Assembly (NCBI RefSeq): GCF_031628175.1
Contig: NZ_JAVLVT010000011.1
Location: forward strand, 1 to 47,177
Direction: 5' to 3'
DNA from: Lipingzhangella_A rawalii
GTDB lineage: Bacteria > Actinomycetota > Actinomycetes > Streptosporangiales > Streptosporangiaceae
Length of the DNA stretch: 47,177 nt
Numbering within the stretch: the stretch's first letter is position 1; every line of letters starts with the position of its first letter. Below, one piece after another: positions 13,920 to 23,612 of the stretch. Under the pieces are notes generated by a model, which had not been told where the DNA came from, ran no database searches, and saw nothing but the letters and a program-made list of their open reading frames with translations. Made by a program: the position numbers and the translations under genes.

Positions 13920-16097
13920 ATGAACCGGAGTAGCGAGGACCAGCCGAGCGATCCCGACGGCGCACCATCACCCGGGCAAGCCAACCGCGTCACCTCGGAG
14001 CAGGCCAGCTGGTTCGTGCAGGCCCGCGATATCCACGGGTCCGTGTACGTGGGCGGCCTTAGGCCCACAGGGGCAGAACCGCCACGGCAAGTGCCCGCCG
14101 TCCCCGCGACATTCACCGGCCGCACGGCGGAGCTGGAGCAGCTGGAGCGGATTTCAGCGGCCGGGGCTGGCGAGCAGAGCGTGATCATGATGCTGGTCGG
14201 ACCGGGCGGGGTGGGCAAGAGCGTCTTAGCCACCCACTTCCTGCACGCAGTCACCGAACGGTTCCCCGACGGGCAGCTGTACGCCGATCTCGGTGCGTTC
14301 GGGGTTGGTGGCGGCCGAGACCCCGCGGAGATCCTGGATGGGTTCCTGCGCTCTCTGGGAATGGCGCCGGAACAGATTCCGGTTGAGGTGGCCGACCGGG
14401 CAGCGGCGCTACGTTCGCGCACCAGCGGGCGGCGGCTGGCCATGCTGCTGGATGACGCTGCCAGCGCGGCCCAGGTACGCACACTGTTGCCCGGAACGGG
14501 AGGACACCTGGTGGTGGTGACCAGCCGCCGGCAGCTGGCCGGGCTCGTCGCCGAGGGAGCGGTCCCGGTCGAGGTGGCGCCACTGACGGAAGACGAAGCG
14601 GTAACGCTGGTCCGCAGCCTGCTGGCACCACATCGGGTCATCGACGCCGAGGCCGCACGGGCGCTGGTGCGACACTGTGGCGGGCTGCCGCTGGCCGTGT
14701 GCGCCGCCGCGAGCCGCCTGGCGATGCGTCCGGGCCAGGACCTGACCGCCATGGTGGCCGAGCTGGGCAACCAGCGGCGCCGCCTGGGGTCGCTATCCCG
14801 GGATGAGGAAGTGTCGGTGCGCGTGGTGCTGCAAACCTCCTACCACGCACTCGCGGACCCGGCCCAGCGGGCCTATCGCCATCTGGGACTGCACCCGGGA
14901 ACCGGGATCGATCGAGCCGCCGCGGCCGCGCTGCTGAACACAGATCCGGAGGAGGCCGAAGCGCTGCTGGAACGGCTGGTGGAAGCCAGCCTGCTCCAGC
15001 CCGAACCCGGCCCGGAACCCACCCAGCCGCGCTGGCGCCTGCACGATCTGACCCGACTGCACGCCGCCGAGGTCGCCCACCACGACGAGAATTCCGCAGC
15101 GGTCGAGCAGGCCCGGGAGCGGCTGTTGGACTACTATCTTTCCACCGCGATGGCGGCGGACGTTGTGCTGAATCCGCACCGGTGGCGCTTGGCTCCGCTT
15201 GCCGACCCGGCCGCGTTAACCGAACGGTTCGTGGATGCCGATGCGGCCCTGTCCTGGCTGGAGGCCGAGCTGGACACGCTCCGCACCTGCGTACGCCTGG
15301 CCCACGACAGCGGACACCACCACCGGGCTTGGCAACTGTGCGACGCACTCAGCAGCCTGTTCATCCGCCGCCAGCACTATTCCGCATGGCGGGAGACTCA
15401 CGCTCTGGGGCTGGCCTCCGCCGAAGCCCTCGAAGATCCCACCGCCCAGGCTCGCATGCACACCGCCCTGGGGGCCCTGGAACTCCACCTGAACCAGACC
15501 CACCAGGCCACCGAGCACTACACCCGTGCCCAGCACCTCGCCGAGGCGTGCGGCCATAAGCTCAGCCTCGCCGCCGCACTGGAAGGCCACGCCAAGACCG
15601 CCCTGCGCACTGGCCAGCCGAACACGGCGATCCCTCACCTGGACCGCATCCTGCATATCCACCAGGACCTGGGCCGGCCCCGGGGCGTGGCCCTGATGCG
15701 TCGCTACCTCGGCCAGGCCTACCGTGCTGTGGGGCAGCCGAGCACCGCCGCCACCCACCTGCGTGCCGCCCTGGACTACTTCGACTCCACCACCGAGCCC
15801 TACGCCCACCTGCGCGCCCGCACCGAACTTGCCCAGACCCTGCACACCGCCGCCGACCCCCAGGCCCACACCACCGCCCGGCAGGCCCTCGACCTCGCCG
15901 AGCGGATCGGTGCGCGCCACGAAGTCGCCCGCCTGCACGAACTCCTCGCCACCATCGCCCAGCACCACGGCCATACCACCACCGCCCACACCCACCTCAC
16001 CCACGCCCACACCATCTACACCGACCTCGAATCGCCCAACGCCGACACCACCGCCCGCAAACTCGCCGAATGGGCGAACCCGCCCGAGCCGGAGTAG
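13920..16097 (+). CDS. NB-ARC/TPR STAND-family protein
   Basis: A 725-residue protein from ATG 13920. After a variable N-terminus carrying the phrase ARDIHGSVYVGG, it has a STAND/NB-ARC ATPase: Walker A GPGGVGKS (about residues 95-105), Walker B LAMLLDDAA, a sensor VVVTSRR and GGLPLAV. Winged-helix-like and TPR repeats fill the C-terminal half (from about residue 400). It resembles the C-terminal part of AfsR/SARP regulators but lacks the OmpR-type DNA-binding and BTAD domains, so it probably acts as a nucleotide-switched protein-interaction hub. Its last 82 bp overlap the convergent gene at 16016-16462. The start has only a weak GGTGG-type site. Confidence 0.85.
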   Translation: MNRSSEDQPSDPDGAPSPGQANRVTSEQASWFVQARDIHGSVYVGGLRPTGAEPPRQVPAVPATFTGRTAELEQLERISAAGAGEQSVIMMLVGPGGVGKSVLATHFLHAVTERFPDGQLYADLGAFGVGGGRDPAEILDGFLRSLGMAPEQIPVEVADRAAALRSRTSGRRLAMLLDDAASAAQVRTLLPGTGGHLVVVTSRRQLAGLVAEGAVPVEVAPLTEDEAVTLVRSLLAPHRVIDAEAARALVRHCGGLPLAVCAAASRLAMRPGQDLTAMVAELGNQRRRLGSLSRDEEVSVRVVLQTSYHALADPAQRAYRHLGLHPGTGIDRAAAAALLNTDPEEAEALLERLVEASLLQPEPGPEPTQPRWRLHDLTRLHAAEVAHHDENSAAVEQARERLLDYYLSTAMAADVVLNPHRWRLAPLADPAALTERFVDADAALSWLEAELDTLRTCVRLAHDSGHHHRAWQLCDALSSLFIRRQHYSAWRETHALGLASAEALEDPTAQARMHTALGALELHLNQTHQATEHYTRAQHLAEACGHKLSLAAALEGHAKTALRTGQPNTAIPHLDRILHIHQDLGRPRGVALMRRYLGQAYRAVGQPSTAATHLRAALDYFDSTTEPYAHLRARTELAQTLHTAADPQAHTTARQALDLAERIGARHEVARLHELLATIAQHHGHTTTAHTHLTHAHTIYTDLESPNADTTARKLAEWANPPEPE

Positions 16098-16462
16098 CCG
16101 CCCCGCCCATGCCCCGCAGCCACCGGCAGGCAGCACGCCGACAGCCACCGCAGCGGTGGCTGACATCCCCGCAGTGCCGGGCGCACCCACCAGGCGCCGT
16201 CCCGCCGCATCACCCACCAGCGACCCGGGCGGTACACGGCCGCCAGCGCGCATCCGGGATAGCGCGCCAGCAGTATTGCGGGCGTTAGCGTCCGTGCGGC
16301 ACCCCAGGCCGGATCGGCGAGTGTGACGATGTCGGCCATCCCCAGCCAGGCCGCGGAGCTGGTCGCGGCGTCGGCCCAGATCTGGGTGTCCAGCCCGGCG
16401 ACGCCCCCAGGTGGCGTCGCCGAGCCGTCCCTGTGCTCCCAGTGGATCAGCGCCGGGCTCAC
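16016..16462 (-). CDS. Small hypothetical protein coupled to GT-B-like gene
   Basis: A 148-residue protein whose GTG start at 16462 overlaps the TGA of the upstream gene (GTGA), strong evidence that it is translated. The N-terminal 95 residues look genuine (SPALIHWEHRDGS, then WADAATSSAAWLGMADIVTL, and CALAAVYRPGRWWVMRR). The C-terminal 27 residues lie antisense to the end of the STAND gene and look less protein-like. Function unknown; the pairing with a GT-B-like protein suggests a joint role. Confidence 0.6.
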   Translation of the reverse strand: MSPALIHWEHRDGSATPPGGVAGLDTQIWADAATSSAAWLGMADIVTLADPAWGAARTLTPAILLARYPGCALAAVYRPGRWWVMRRDGAWWVRPALRGCQPPLRWLSACCLPVAAGHGRGGYSGSGGFAHSASLRAVVSALGDSRSV

Positions 16463-17721
16463 GCCGCCCACCTCCCGTCCTCGGGACTGTCGGGGGAACC
16501 CAGCACCGGCAGTGGCCGAGGCAGATCCGCGGGAGCGATCACCGCGGGCGACTGCGGCTCCTCCAGGCGCAGCATCCGGTACATGAGGCTGCGCAGCAGC
16601 GGCGCCGCGCGGCCCGGGGCTGAGGTGAGCCGGCGGGCAACGCGGTCGCCGTCCCGCGGGTCGTGCTCCAGCTGCGCGGACGCCAACTGGGGGGCCAGCT
16701 CCTCGTCGTAGCGCAGTCGGGGAAACTGCCGGGCCAGCTGGGACATCGCCGAGCGGGGGCTGACATCCCCGCGCGGGCAGGCCCCCAGTAGCACCGGCCG
16801 TGTGGCGGCTGCGGCATAGCAGGTGACACTGCCCAGATCCCCCACCACCAGATCGCTGGCCACGAGTGCGGCCTGCCACCCCCACTCCGGGGGAAGCACC
16901 ATCAGGCCGTCCCGCTGTGCGGGGGCAAACCAGGCACGCACTTGCCGCCGCCCGTGCCAGAACCACGCCACCGGGTGCGGAACCACCACGACCCGGTAGC
17001 GGCCCGCGGGCAGTTCCCGCACCAGCCGCTGCGGCAGCTCCGGGTGACGTCCCAGCAGGGACCGTGGCCCCCACCGGGAGGAGACCACGACGAGGCGCTG
17101 CCCATCACCGACCCCGAGCGCGGCCCGGTAGGCGTCCCGCAGTGCCGTGCTGGCCTGGATCCGGTCGTGGCAGTGGTCTCCCACCACGTGGGTGACCTGC
17201 GCCGCCTCGGGTACTTCGCGTCGGATGAGTTCCCGCAGCCGTTCGTTGGCCACCCCGATCGCTGCGGGGACGACGCGCCCGCGGTGCACCAGCTGGTTCG
17301 GCACGGCGCCGCGAACCGGACGGGACACCGCCGGCCCGTGTCCCGGGCGCCGTGCGTCCCGGGAGCCGGGCCCCACCCCGTGGTTCAGGACCAGGGCTGG
17401 CGCCCGGAGCTGCTCCAGCCCGCCGTAGTTGGCGGCCACAGCCAGATCGAAGTGGGTCCGGGTCGCCTCGTCCCAGGGCAGGTAGGCACCGTCCAGCTCC
17501 CGCACGAACCGTGTCCCCGACCCCGCGAAATCCGAGGCTGGTGGGACCGTGAACGTGACCTCGACGTGTGGGTTGGTTTCGACGAGGGGGAGGACCTCGT
17601 CCGCGAGCCGCGTCCCCGCGGTCAGGTGATGCACCACCGCCACCACGCGACGGCGGACCGGCCAGGTCGCTCGACGCATGCCGCCAGCTCCGAGACCACG
17701 GCCCGGTTGATTCGCCACCAT
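16459..17721 (-). CDS. CDP-glycerol glycerophosphotransferase-like GT-B protein
   Basis: A 420-residue protein starting at ATG 17721, with GGAGGT 6 bases upstream. The C-terminal half resembles the donor-binding part of glycerophosphotransferases and related GT-B enzymes: RLVVVSSRWGPRSL, VVVVPHPVAWFW, and the signature-like SDLVVGDLGSVTCYAAA followed by RPVLL. No membrane segment is seen. These enzymes transfer glycerol-phosphate or sugar units onto cell-wall polymers, but many actinomycete members are uncharacterised, so substrate and role are open. It is coupled to the small gene downstream. Confidence 0.6.
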   Translation of the reverse strand: MVANQPGRGLGAGGMRRATWPVRRRVVAVVHHLTAGTRLADEVLPLVETNPHVEVTFTVPPASDFAGSGTRFVRELDGAYLPWDEATRTHFDLAVAANYGGLEQLRAPALVLNHGVGPGSRDARRPGHGPAVSRPVRGAVPNQLVHRGRVVPAAIGVANERLRELIRREVPEAAQVTHVVGDHCHDRIQASTALRDAYRAALGVGDGQRLVVVSSRWGPRSLLGRHPELPQRLVRELPAGRYRVVVVPHPVAWFWHGRRQVRAWFAPAQRDGLMVLPPEWGWQAALVASDLVVGDLGSVTCYAAAATRPVLLGACPRGDVSPRSAMSQLARQFPRLRYDEELAPQLASAQLEHDPRDGDRVARRLTSAPGRAAPLLRSLMYRMLRLEEPQSPAVIAPADLPRPLPVLGSPDSPEDGRWAA

Positions 17722-18196
17722 CTCTACACCTCCGAATTCGAGTGCGGACGGTCCCCGTGGGGGACCGGCACACTCAGCCTCGGCGGCCGTGCATGGCGCG
17801 AACCGTGCGCTGCGGTTTCACCTCACTTGCAGGTGGTGGAGCTTTCGTCCTGCCTGAATACAGCTTTGCGGGCCTCCGTGTCTGGGCTGGAGATCCCGTT
17901 TCCGGTGGAACCCCGGCGCGTTGGTTTCCCACCCGCGCCCTGTCTGCCAGTGGTCTACGCAGATGGAGAGGCCGTGTTCTGCCACAGGTGTCCTCACGAA
18001 CAGTATGTTTGGGGAGTTTTTGGACATACGTGTGCCCGGGAACAAGGAACAGGAGCCCCGGCATGGGAGATGCTATGACATCAAGGCGCTCAAAGGGCAA
18101 ATGCGGACCGGTAGTACATGCCGGATCCTCGTATTTTGCGTCAATGGTACAAATCGGAAATATTGGTAGCGCAGGGGTCGATTGTGGTTTTTTGGG
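17722..18196. other. Intergenic region without convincing gene
   Basis: A 475-bp gap between the divergently oriented GT-B-like start and the 3' end of the large SARP gene. Composition drops towards AT from about 18070. Frames on both strands are short and lack ribosome binding sites and family resemblance. The SD and start of the GT-B-like gene lie at its left edge; its promoter should be in the first 150 bp. Confidence 0.5.
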
Positions 18197-21100
18197 TCAG
18201 TGGTTCAGCTTTGCTCGGATCCGATCGACGCCGGAGCTTCCGTGCTGATCCAGGAGGGAAAGAGCGCGCAGCCAGTGGATCTGAGCTTCATGCGCCGTCG
18301 AGACCTTGTTTCGGCAGTCCCCTATTCCCTCCTCGGCCTGACCTTCATGTAGTGGCGACCCCAGGTTTCGGGCAGCCTCAGCAGCGGCTGAGTAGTAATC
18401 GATTGCCTCGGCATAGCGGGCCTGTGCGTACCTGACATTGCCCAACCCCAAGGTCGCCGTGATCCATGCCCGATCGGGGAACTCCCGCGTGCCCTCAGTG
18501 GTGGTACGTGCACGCTCGTATGCCTCAACAGCTCGTCCAAAGTCTTCTCGTCGGAGATGCGTGTCCCCAGCATTGCAGTCCACATCTGCCATGCTGCGAG
18601 TTGCTCCGATCTCTTTGAACATACTCCGGGCTTCCTGGAAGTGCTCCAGGGCCGTGTCATAATTCCCGAGCTCATGATGCGCCCACCCAATGTTTCCGAT
18701 GGTGAGAGCCTCGTGGTGGCGCATTCCCAGGCTATGGTACATATGAACCGTGTGCTCGGATATATCTAGGCTCCTTTGGGGTTCTCCATTGTTTAGATGG
18801 ATCCCCGCGATATTGGCAATGGCCATGGTGGATTTTGCGGCGTCTCCTATTTTTGTGAATATCGAATACGCCTCTTCAAAGTAGGGTTTTGCATTGTTGT
18901 AGCTGCCCATCTCGAACCAGGCGATTCCGTAATACAACAATGCGGTTCCCACATCAGACAGATCGCCAACTTCCCGCATGATCGACAAGGCCTGGCTCTG
19001 GATACGCACCGCGTCGTTGAGTTCCCCGAGTTGCCGATGCGTGTCTCCAACCTGATTCATGGCACGAGCAGTCTCGACAGCGTCGCCAACGTCCTGAAGA
19101 ACAGCGAGGGCCTGGTGTCCACATGCTTTCGCTGCACGGTGCATCCCTTGGCGCATCCAGATCCTGGCTAGGTCCAGCTGCGCCCACGCCGTACGCTTGC
19201 TCTCACCCTTCTCCTCCCACACCTGCACCGCGCGCATGTACAGCCGTGGGGTGCTGTCGACGGTCGGATCCACACTGAGGTGTTCCACCAACACGTAGGC
19301 CAGATTGGCCTCGTACTCCGCAAAGCCGTGTTCGCGGGCGATTCGGGCCGTGTGTAGGAGCCATTCCCGGTGCGTGTGGAGCCACTCCACGGCCGCCTGG
19401 GTGTTGCTGAATGGCTGGTGGTCGCCGTGGTCGGTGACCGAAGGTCGACGAGTGTGGGGATAGGCGGTGCGCACGGCAGCCTCGGCTGTCACCAGATGTT
19501 GCTCCAGCAGGCGACGTACCGCCGCGGTGCGCTCCTCCGCGTCGATATGCTCGTCTGCCTGCTGCCGTGCGAACGCCCCCAGTAGGTCATGGAACCGGTA
19601 CCAGCCGCTGGACGGCTCCGCCAGCAGGCTGTGCCGCAGCAGGTCCTCCACGATCCGGTCCGCGCGAGCCGGAGCGCAGTCCAGCAGTGTCGACACCGCG
19701 AAGCTGGTGAACACGCCACCGGCCAGCAGTCCCAACATGCGAAACGCCCAGGCGTGGTCCGGGGCCAGGTCGTGCAGCGCCAGCTCGAACCGGCTGTCGA
19801 GTTCCTGGTCCCCACCCCGGATCTCTGCGATCGGAGCCGGGCTGGTGCAGACCTGCCGGTACACCTGAACGGGGCTACGGGCCGGATGTTCTCTCAGTTT
19901 GGCCGCCAGAATCCGCAGGGACAGGGGGTGCGACGAACACCACCGCACAATGTCCGCGATCGGTGCCTCATCCTCCTCCCGGTCACGCCCGGAACACTGG
20001 TGGAACAGGGCCAGCGCGTCCGGCCACTCCGGCGCGTCGAGCGTCAACGTCCGTACACCCTCCAGATCCGCGAGGTGCCGTCGGCTGGTGATCAGTACCA
20101 GGCTGTGCGGGGACTCCGGAAGCAGGTGTCGCACCTGGGCGCTGCTGGCTGCGTCGTCCAACACCAGCAGCATGCGCGCCTGCGCCGTGCGGTCCCGCCA
20201 GCGTGCCGCCAGAGCGTCCCGGGCCTGTGGGATGCGCGCCTCCGCGCCCTCGTAGGAACGCAGCAACTGATGCAGAACCTCCGCCGAGTCCCGCGGGGTC
20301 CGTTGGACACTGTCCACCCGCAGGTCCACTTGGAGCTGCGCGTCCGGGAAGGTGCTGCGCAGCTGGTGGGCGATGCGCACGGCCAGCGCGGTCTTCCCGA
20401 TTCCGCTCATGCCGGTGATGTTCCAGACGCGGGGCACGGCCCCCGAGCCACGCACACTGTTCATGATCGTGTCGATCTCGGCGGCGCGCCCCACGAAGTC
20501 CGGCGTGTCCCGGTGCAGGGTGAACGGGCGGTCCGGGGGGCGGAGCGAGGCCTGCGGTTCGGTGGGGACCCGGCCGATGTCGGCGGGCACAGCCGGCCCC
20601 GCCGGTCCGCCGCTGGTGGCCGGCGTGGGGGAGCGTGGGGCGGGAACATCAGCCACGGTGGGATTCGGGGCCGGAGCCGGTTGCGGATCCGGGATGGCCG
20701 AGGCGCGCAGACTCGCGTCCTGGCGCAGGATGCGTTGGTACAGCTCGTTGATCCGGTCGCTCGGGGCGAAGCCCTGGTCGCGCAGACGACGTTGGAACTC
20801 CCGGGCCGCGTCCAGGGCCTCGTGACCGCGTCCACACCGGTGCAGCGCCGTCATCAGATGCCGGGTCACCGCCTCGTCGTTGCGGTAGCGTCCGCTGAGC
20901 TCGACCAGGTCACCGACCAGCGAGTGTTCTTCCCCGAGTTCCAGCCGCACCTCCACCAGGTCCAGCCGGGCCTGGCGGCGCGCTTCGTTCATCGACTGGC
21001 GCAACCCGTCGATTCGCGGCCCGTCCAGGCCGATCAGTGGATCCCCGGACCACAGGTCCAGCGCGGAATACAGCACGTCCCGCGCCTCCGCGAGCGCCCC

Positions 21101-21460
21101 GTTGTGTCGCGCCTGCCGTGCCTCGGCCACCCGGCTGCGAAACAGGTGCCAGTCCACCTGCTCCGGGGTCCCGCGCAGCATGTAGCCACCGGCGGTGCGC
21201 TGGATAATCTGCCGCCCCGCGCCGAAACCGTGGCGTTCCAGGATCTCGCGGGCGCGGCGGATCTCGGGATGCAGCGCGCCCCGCGTGCGGGTGGCCTCGC
21301 CCCAGACGTGGTCGAGGAGCTCCCCGTCGGACACCGGGCGGTTCAGGCTGTGCAGGAGGACAGCCAGAATCAGCACCCGGTTACTGTCACCGAGTGCGAA
21401 CATCCCCTGGTCATCAACATGGAGCGCCACCGGTCCCAGAATCCGGAAGCTCGGCTCCAC
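18197..21460 (-). CDS. AfsR-type SARP transcriptional activator
   Basis: A 1087-residue regulator from GTG 21460, with GGGAG 6 bases upstream. Domains in order: OmpR/PhoB-type DNA-binding domain (about residues 1-100, ending TAGGYML), BTAD (about 105-250), a Pro/Ala linker, NB-ARC ATPase with Walker A TGMSGIGKT (about residue 345), MLLVLDDAA and a GLPL-like segment, and a long run of TPR repeats to the C-terminus. This is the AfsR layout. SARPs bind heptameric direct repeats in 11-bp steps near the -35 region; two sets of such repeats occur at 23.9 and 42.9 kb. It lies at the edge of the large biosynthetic cluster and is a good candidate for its activator. Confidence 0.93.
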   Translation of the reverse strand: MEPSFRILGPVALHVDDQGMFALGDSNRVLILAVLLHSLNRPVSDGELLDHVWGEATRTRGALHPEIRRAREILERHGFGAGRQIIQRTAGGYMLRGTPEQVDWHLFRSRVAEARQARHNGALAEARDVLYSALDLWSGDPLIGLDGPRIDGLRQSMNEARRQARLDLVEVRLELGEEHSLVGDLVELSGRYRNDEAVTRHLMTALHRCGRGHEALDAAREFQRRLRDQGFAPSDRINELYQRILRQDASLRASAIPDPQPAPAPNPTVADVPAPRSPTPATSGGPAGPAVPADIGRVPTEPQASLRPPDRPFTLHRDTPDFVGRAAEIDTIMNSVRGSGAVPRVWNITGMSGIGKTALAVRIAHQLRSTFPDAQLQVDLRVDSVQRTPRDSAEVLHQLLRSYEGAEARIPQARDALAARWRDRTAQARMLLVLDDAASSAQVRHLLPESPHSLVLITSRRHLADLEGVRTLTLDAPEWPDALALFHQCSGRDREEDEAPIADIVRWCSSHPLSLRILAAKLREHPARSPVQVYRQVCTSPAPIAEIRGGDQELDSRFELALHDLAPDHAWAFRMLGLLAGGVFTSFAVSTLLDCAPARADRIVEDLLRHSLLAEPSSGWYRFHDLLGAFARQQADEHIDAEERTAAVRRLLEQHLVTAEAAVRTAYPHTRRPSVTDHGDHQPFSNTQAAVEWLHTHREWLLHTARIAREHGFAEYEANLAYVLVEHLSVDPTVDSTPRLYMRAVQVWEEKGESKRTAWAQLDLARIWMRQGMHRAAKACGHQALAVLQDVGDAVETARAMNQVGDTHRQLGELNDAVRIQSQALSIMREVGDLSDVGTALLYYGIAWFEMGSYNNAKPYFEEAYSIFTKIGDAAKSTMAIANIAGIHLNNGEPQRSLDISEHTVHMYHSLGMRHHEALTIGNIGWAHHELGNYDTALEHFQEARSMFKEIGATRSMADVDCNAGDTHLRREDFGRAVEAYERARTTTEGTREFPDRAWITATLGLGNVRYAQARYAEAIDYYSAAAEAARNLGSPLHEGQAEEGIGDCRNKVSTAHEAQIHWLRALSLLDQHGSSGVDRIRAKLNH

Positions 21461-21819
21461 GAGACACTCCCGTAGTCATCCCGTCCGCGCTCGTTTCTGC
21501 GTCAACCATATTCGGGTTTCGCGGACACGGGAATGCATGGTTTCGGCCGAGATGGTGGCACGGCGTGGGCGGCCGTTCCCCTTGGTTCCACGGATGATCT
21601 CGGGGCTGAACTGAGGTTTTTCCGAATTCGATCTTGGCGCCGCATACATTGGCGTCGCCACGCGCACTCCATCATTTCCGGGATGCGTTATGGAATCGAG
21701 ACGGGTGCGGTGGCAGCGGTCGCAGAGGCGTCGCGGCGCAGCACACATGGTCAGTGTGCTTGCAGTTGGCGTGCAGCCCACGGACAGCAGTGGCTGGCCC
21801 GAAGCGGCCAGAGACGGGC
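21461..21819. other. Intergenic region upstream of SARP gene
   Basis: About 360 bp between the SARP start and the terminator of the SDR operon. No frame with a plausible ribosome binding site or family was found. It should contain the SARP promoter, facing left; I see no clear -35/-10 pair. Confidence 0.5.
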
Positions 21820-21855
21820 GCTTCGCGGCAGGCCACGACCGGCCTGCCGCGAAGC
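21820..21855 (-). terminator. Strong hairpin terminator after the SDR operon
   Basis: A 15-bp perfect stem: GCTTCGCGGCAGGCC (21820-21834) pairs with GGCCTGCCGCGAAGC (21841-21855) around the 6-base loop ACGACC. It begins 4 bp past the stop codon of the leftward SDR gene. There is no T-run, as usual for high-GC actinomycete terminators. Confidence 0.85.
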
Positions 21856-21859
21856 CGGA

Positions 21860-22615
21860 TCAGGTGATCGACACTCCGCTGTCGATGCTGACCACCTGGC
21901 CCGTCATACAGTCCTGGCTGAGGAACAGGTCCATGCTGCGCGCCACCTCCTCGGGGGAGACGAACCGCTGGACGGGAGCCTGTTCCCGAAGCCCGGAGAC
22001 AACGCGGTCCGAGAGCCCTTCGGTCATGGGAGTGTCCATGAATCCCGGGGACAGGGCGTTCACGGTGACGCCGCGCCGGCCGCACTCGGCAGCCAGGGTC
22101 CGGGTGAAGCCGATCAGCCCCGCCTTGGACGCGGAGTACGCGGTCTGCCCGGAGGTCGCGATCAGGCCCGATGGCGAGACGATATTGACCACCCGCCCCC
22201 ATCGGCGCCGGAGCATGCCCGGAACCGCGATCCGGGCCGTGTGAAAGGATCCGATCAGGTTGGTTGTGATCACGCGGGACCATTCGTCCGGATCCTGCAT
22301 TGCCATCAGCGCGTCCTTACGGATCGCACTGTTGTTGACCAGAACATCCACCGGCCCGAGACCATCGGTGATCTCGGAGAACAGGCTGGTCACCGCCTCG
22401 TATGAGGCGACGTCACCGGTTACGATCATCGAGTCGTTGTGCAGTTTCTCCTGAACTGCCAGGGCCTGTGCTTGCGCACTGTTGTAGTGGACGGCCACCC
22501 GGCAGCCCAATGCGTCCAGCTCGACCGCCAACGCCTGGCCGAGACCGCCGGAGGCTCCGGTCACCAGGGCAATGGGCGAGTGTGGACGGGTTTCGGCCGT
22601 TCCCCCATCACTCAT
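21860..22615 (-). CDS. FabG-like SDR ketoreductase
   Basis: A 251-residue classical short-chain dehydrogenase that would reduce 3-oxoacyl-ACP with NAD(P)H. The cofactor motif TGASGGLG is at residues 19-26 and the NNSA stretch near 94-97. The catalytic tetrad is complete: Asn119, Ser147, Tyr160 (YSASK) and Lys164, with the Ser-Tyr spacing of 13 typical of FabG. The ATG at 22615 overlaps the KAS III stop (ATGA); an upstream in-frame ATG would overlap that gene further. It is last of three leftward genes with KAS III and ACP, so it likely provides the ketoreduction step for chains built there. Confidence 0.9.
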   Translation of the reverse strand: MSDGGTAETRPHSPIALVTGASGGLGQALAVELDALGCRVAVHYNSAQAQALAVQEKLHNDSMIVTGDVASYEAVTSLFSEITDGLGPVDVLVNNSAIRKDALMAMQDPDEWSRVITTNLIGSFHTARIAVPGMLRRRWGRVVNIVSPSGLIATSGQTAYSASKAGLIGFTRTLAAECGRRGVTVNALSPGFMDTPMTEGLSDRVVSGLREQAPVQRFVSPEEVARSMDLFLSQDCMTGQVVSIDSGVSIT

Positions 22616-23601
22616 GTCTGCGGACCTTTCCATTCGAACAACACCGATCCCCAGGTCATGCCGGCTCCGAACCCGGCCATGAGGACCAGGTCCCCGTCCT
22701 TGATCCGATGCTCGTCGAGCGCCTCGCCCAGAGCGATCGGGATGGATGCCGAGGCGGTATTCCCGAACCGGTCCAGATTGCTCACCAGCCGCTCCCGGGG
22801 AAGACCGGTGTGTTGCAGGATGGAGTTGATGATCCGGATATTGGCCTGGTGCGGGAGGATGTGCTGCACCTCGGAGGCGTCCACCTTCGCTGAGTTGAGG
22901 GTTTCCCGAACCGTCTGGACCGTGTAGCGAACCGCGTTGAGGTAGATCTCATTGCCCTTGATCTGCGCGTAGTGCAGTCCCGCACGCACGGTTTCCTCCG
23001 TGGGTGGCATCCGGCTGCCACCGGCGGGCACCTTGAGACTGCCCGTGCAGGAGCCGTCGGCGCCCAGGTTCCAGGCACGCACCTGCCCCGGCGCGATTTC
23101 GGGTATCAGGACGACCGCACCCGCCCCGTCGCCCACCAGGATGCTCAGGTCGCGGTCCTGGGGGTTTGTCGTGAGGCTGTGTGTGTCGGAACCAACCAGC
23201 AGGATCGGGCGGGGATCGAGGGCCATCAGTCCGAGGGCGGAGACCAGCCCGTAGATGAACCCCGCACACTCGGAGTTCACGTCGTGGGCGCTTCCGGTGA
23301 TCCCCAGATCGTGGTGGACGAAGGCGGACGTGGCGGGCGAAAGCTGCTCGGGTGTGGCGGTGGCGACGATCAGGTGGGCGATGTCCGCGCCAGTCATTCC
23401 GGCTTTGTCCAGTGCTGCCCGACCAGCATCCACAGCGAGGGACGCGGTGGTCTGTCCAGGAGAGACCACACGTCGCTCCTGGATACCGCACCGGCTGACG
23501 ATCCACTCCTCCTCCACACCGAACCGCTGTCCGAGTTCCTGGTTGGACACGATGTTCTCGGGAACGGCTACGCCCCACCCGGCGATACTGAATCCAGTCA
23601 T
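22612..23601 (-). CDS. 3-oxoacyl-ACP synthase III (FabH-like)
   Basis: A 329-residue KAS III. The Cys-His-Asn triad is complete: Cys112 (NSECAGF), His251 (LPHQANI) and Asn281 (GNTASASIP). Such enzymes start fatty-acid or polyketide chains by condensing an acyl-CoA with malonyl-ACP; cluster-borne versions such as RedP of prodiginine biosynthesis set the starter unit. The ACP lies 11 bp upstream and the reductase overlaps downstream. A second ketosynthase of the FabF type at 40294-41532 would take over elongation. Confidence 0.92.
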   Translation of the reverse strand: MTGFSIAGWGVAVPENIVSNQELGQRFGVEEEWIVSRCGIQERRVVSPGQTTASLAVDAGRAALDKAGMTGADIAHLIVATATPEQLSPATSAFVHHDLGITGSAHDVNSECAGFIYGLVSALGLMALDPRPILLVGSDTHSLTTNPQDRDLSILVGDGAGAVVLIPEIAPGQVRAWNLGADGSCTGSLKVPAGGSRMPPTEETVRAGLHYAQIKGNEIYLNAVRYTVQTVRETLNSAKVDASEVQHILPHQANIRIINSILQHTGLPRERLVSNLDRFGNTASASIPIALGEALDEHRIKDGDLVLMAGFGAGMTWGSVLFEWKGPQT

Positions 23602-23612
23602 CTGGGCTCTCG

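Noticed and set aside
13451..14770. A 439-codon minus-strand frame across the zinc-ribbon and STAND genes
   Set aside because: Shadow frame spanning two real genes and the gap between them, with low-complexity Ser/Arg/Pro translation and no start signals.
583..18032. The 9-mer ACATACGTG at 583, 11344 and 18024 as a shared regulatory site
   Set aside because: Flanking bases do not agree, one copy lies in the loop of an inverted repeat, and three copies of a 9-mer can arise by chance.
19589..21475. A 628-codon open frame on the plus strand opposite the SARP gene
   Set aside because: It mirrors the SARP codons in a high-GC gene, has Arg/Pro/Ala/Gly-rich, domain-free translation and no ribosome binding site. 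The SARP frame has clear domains.
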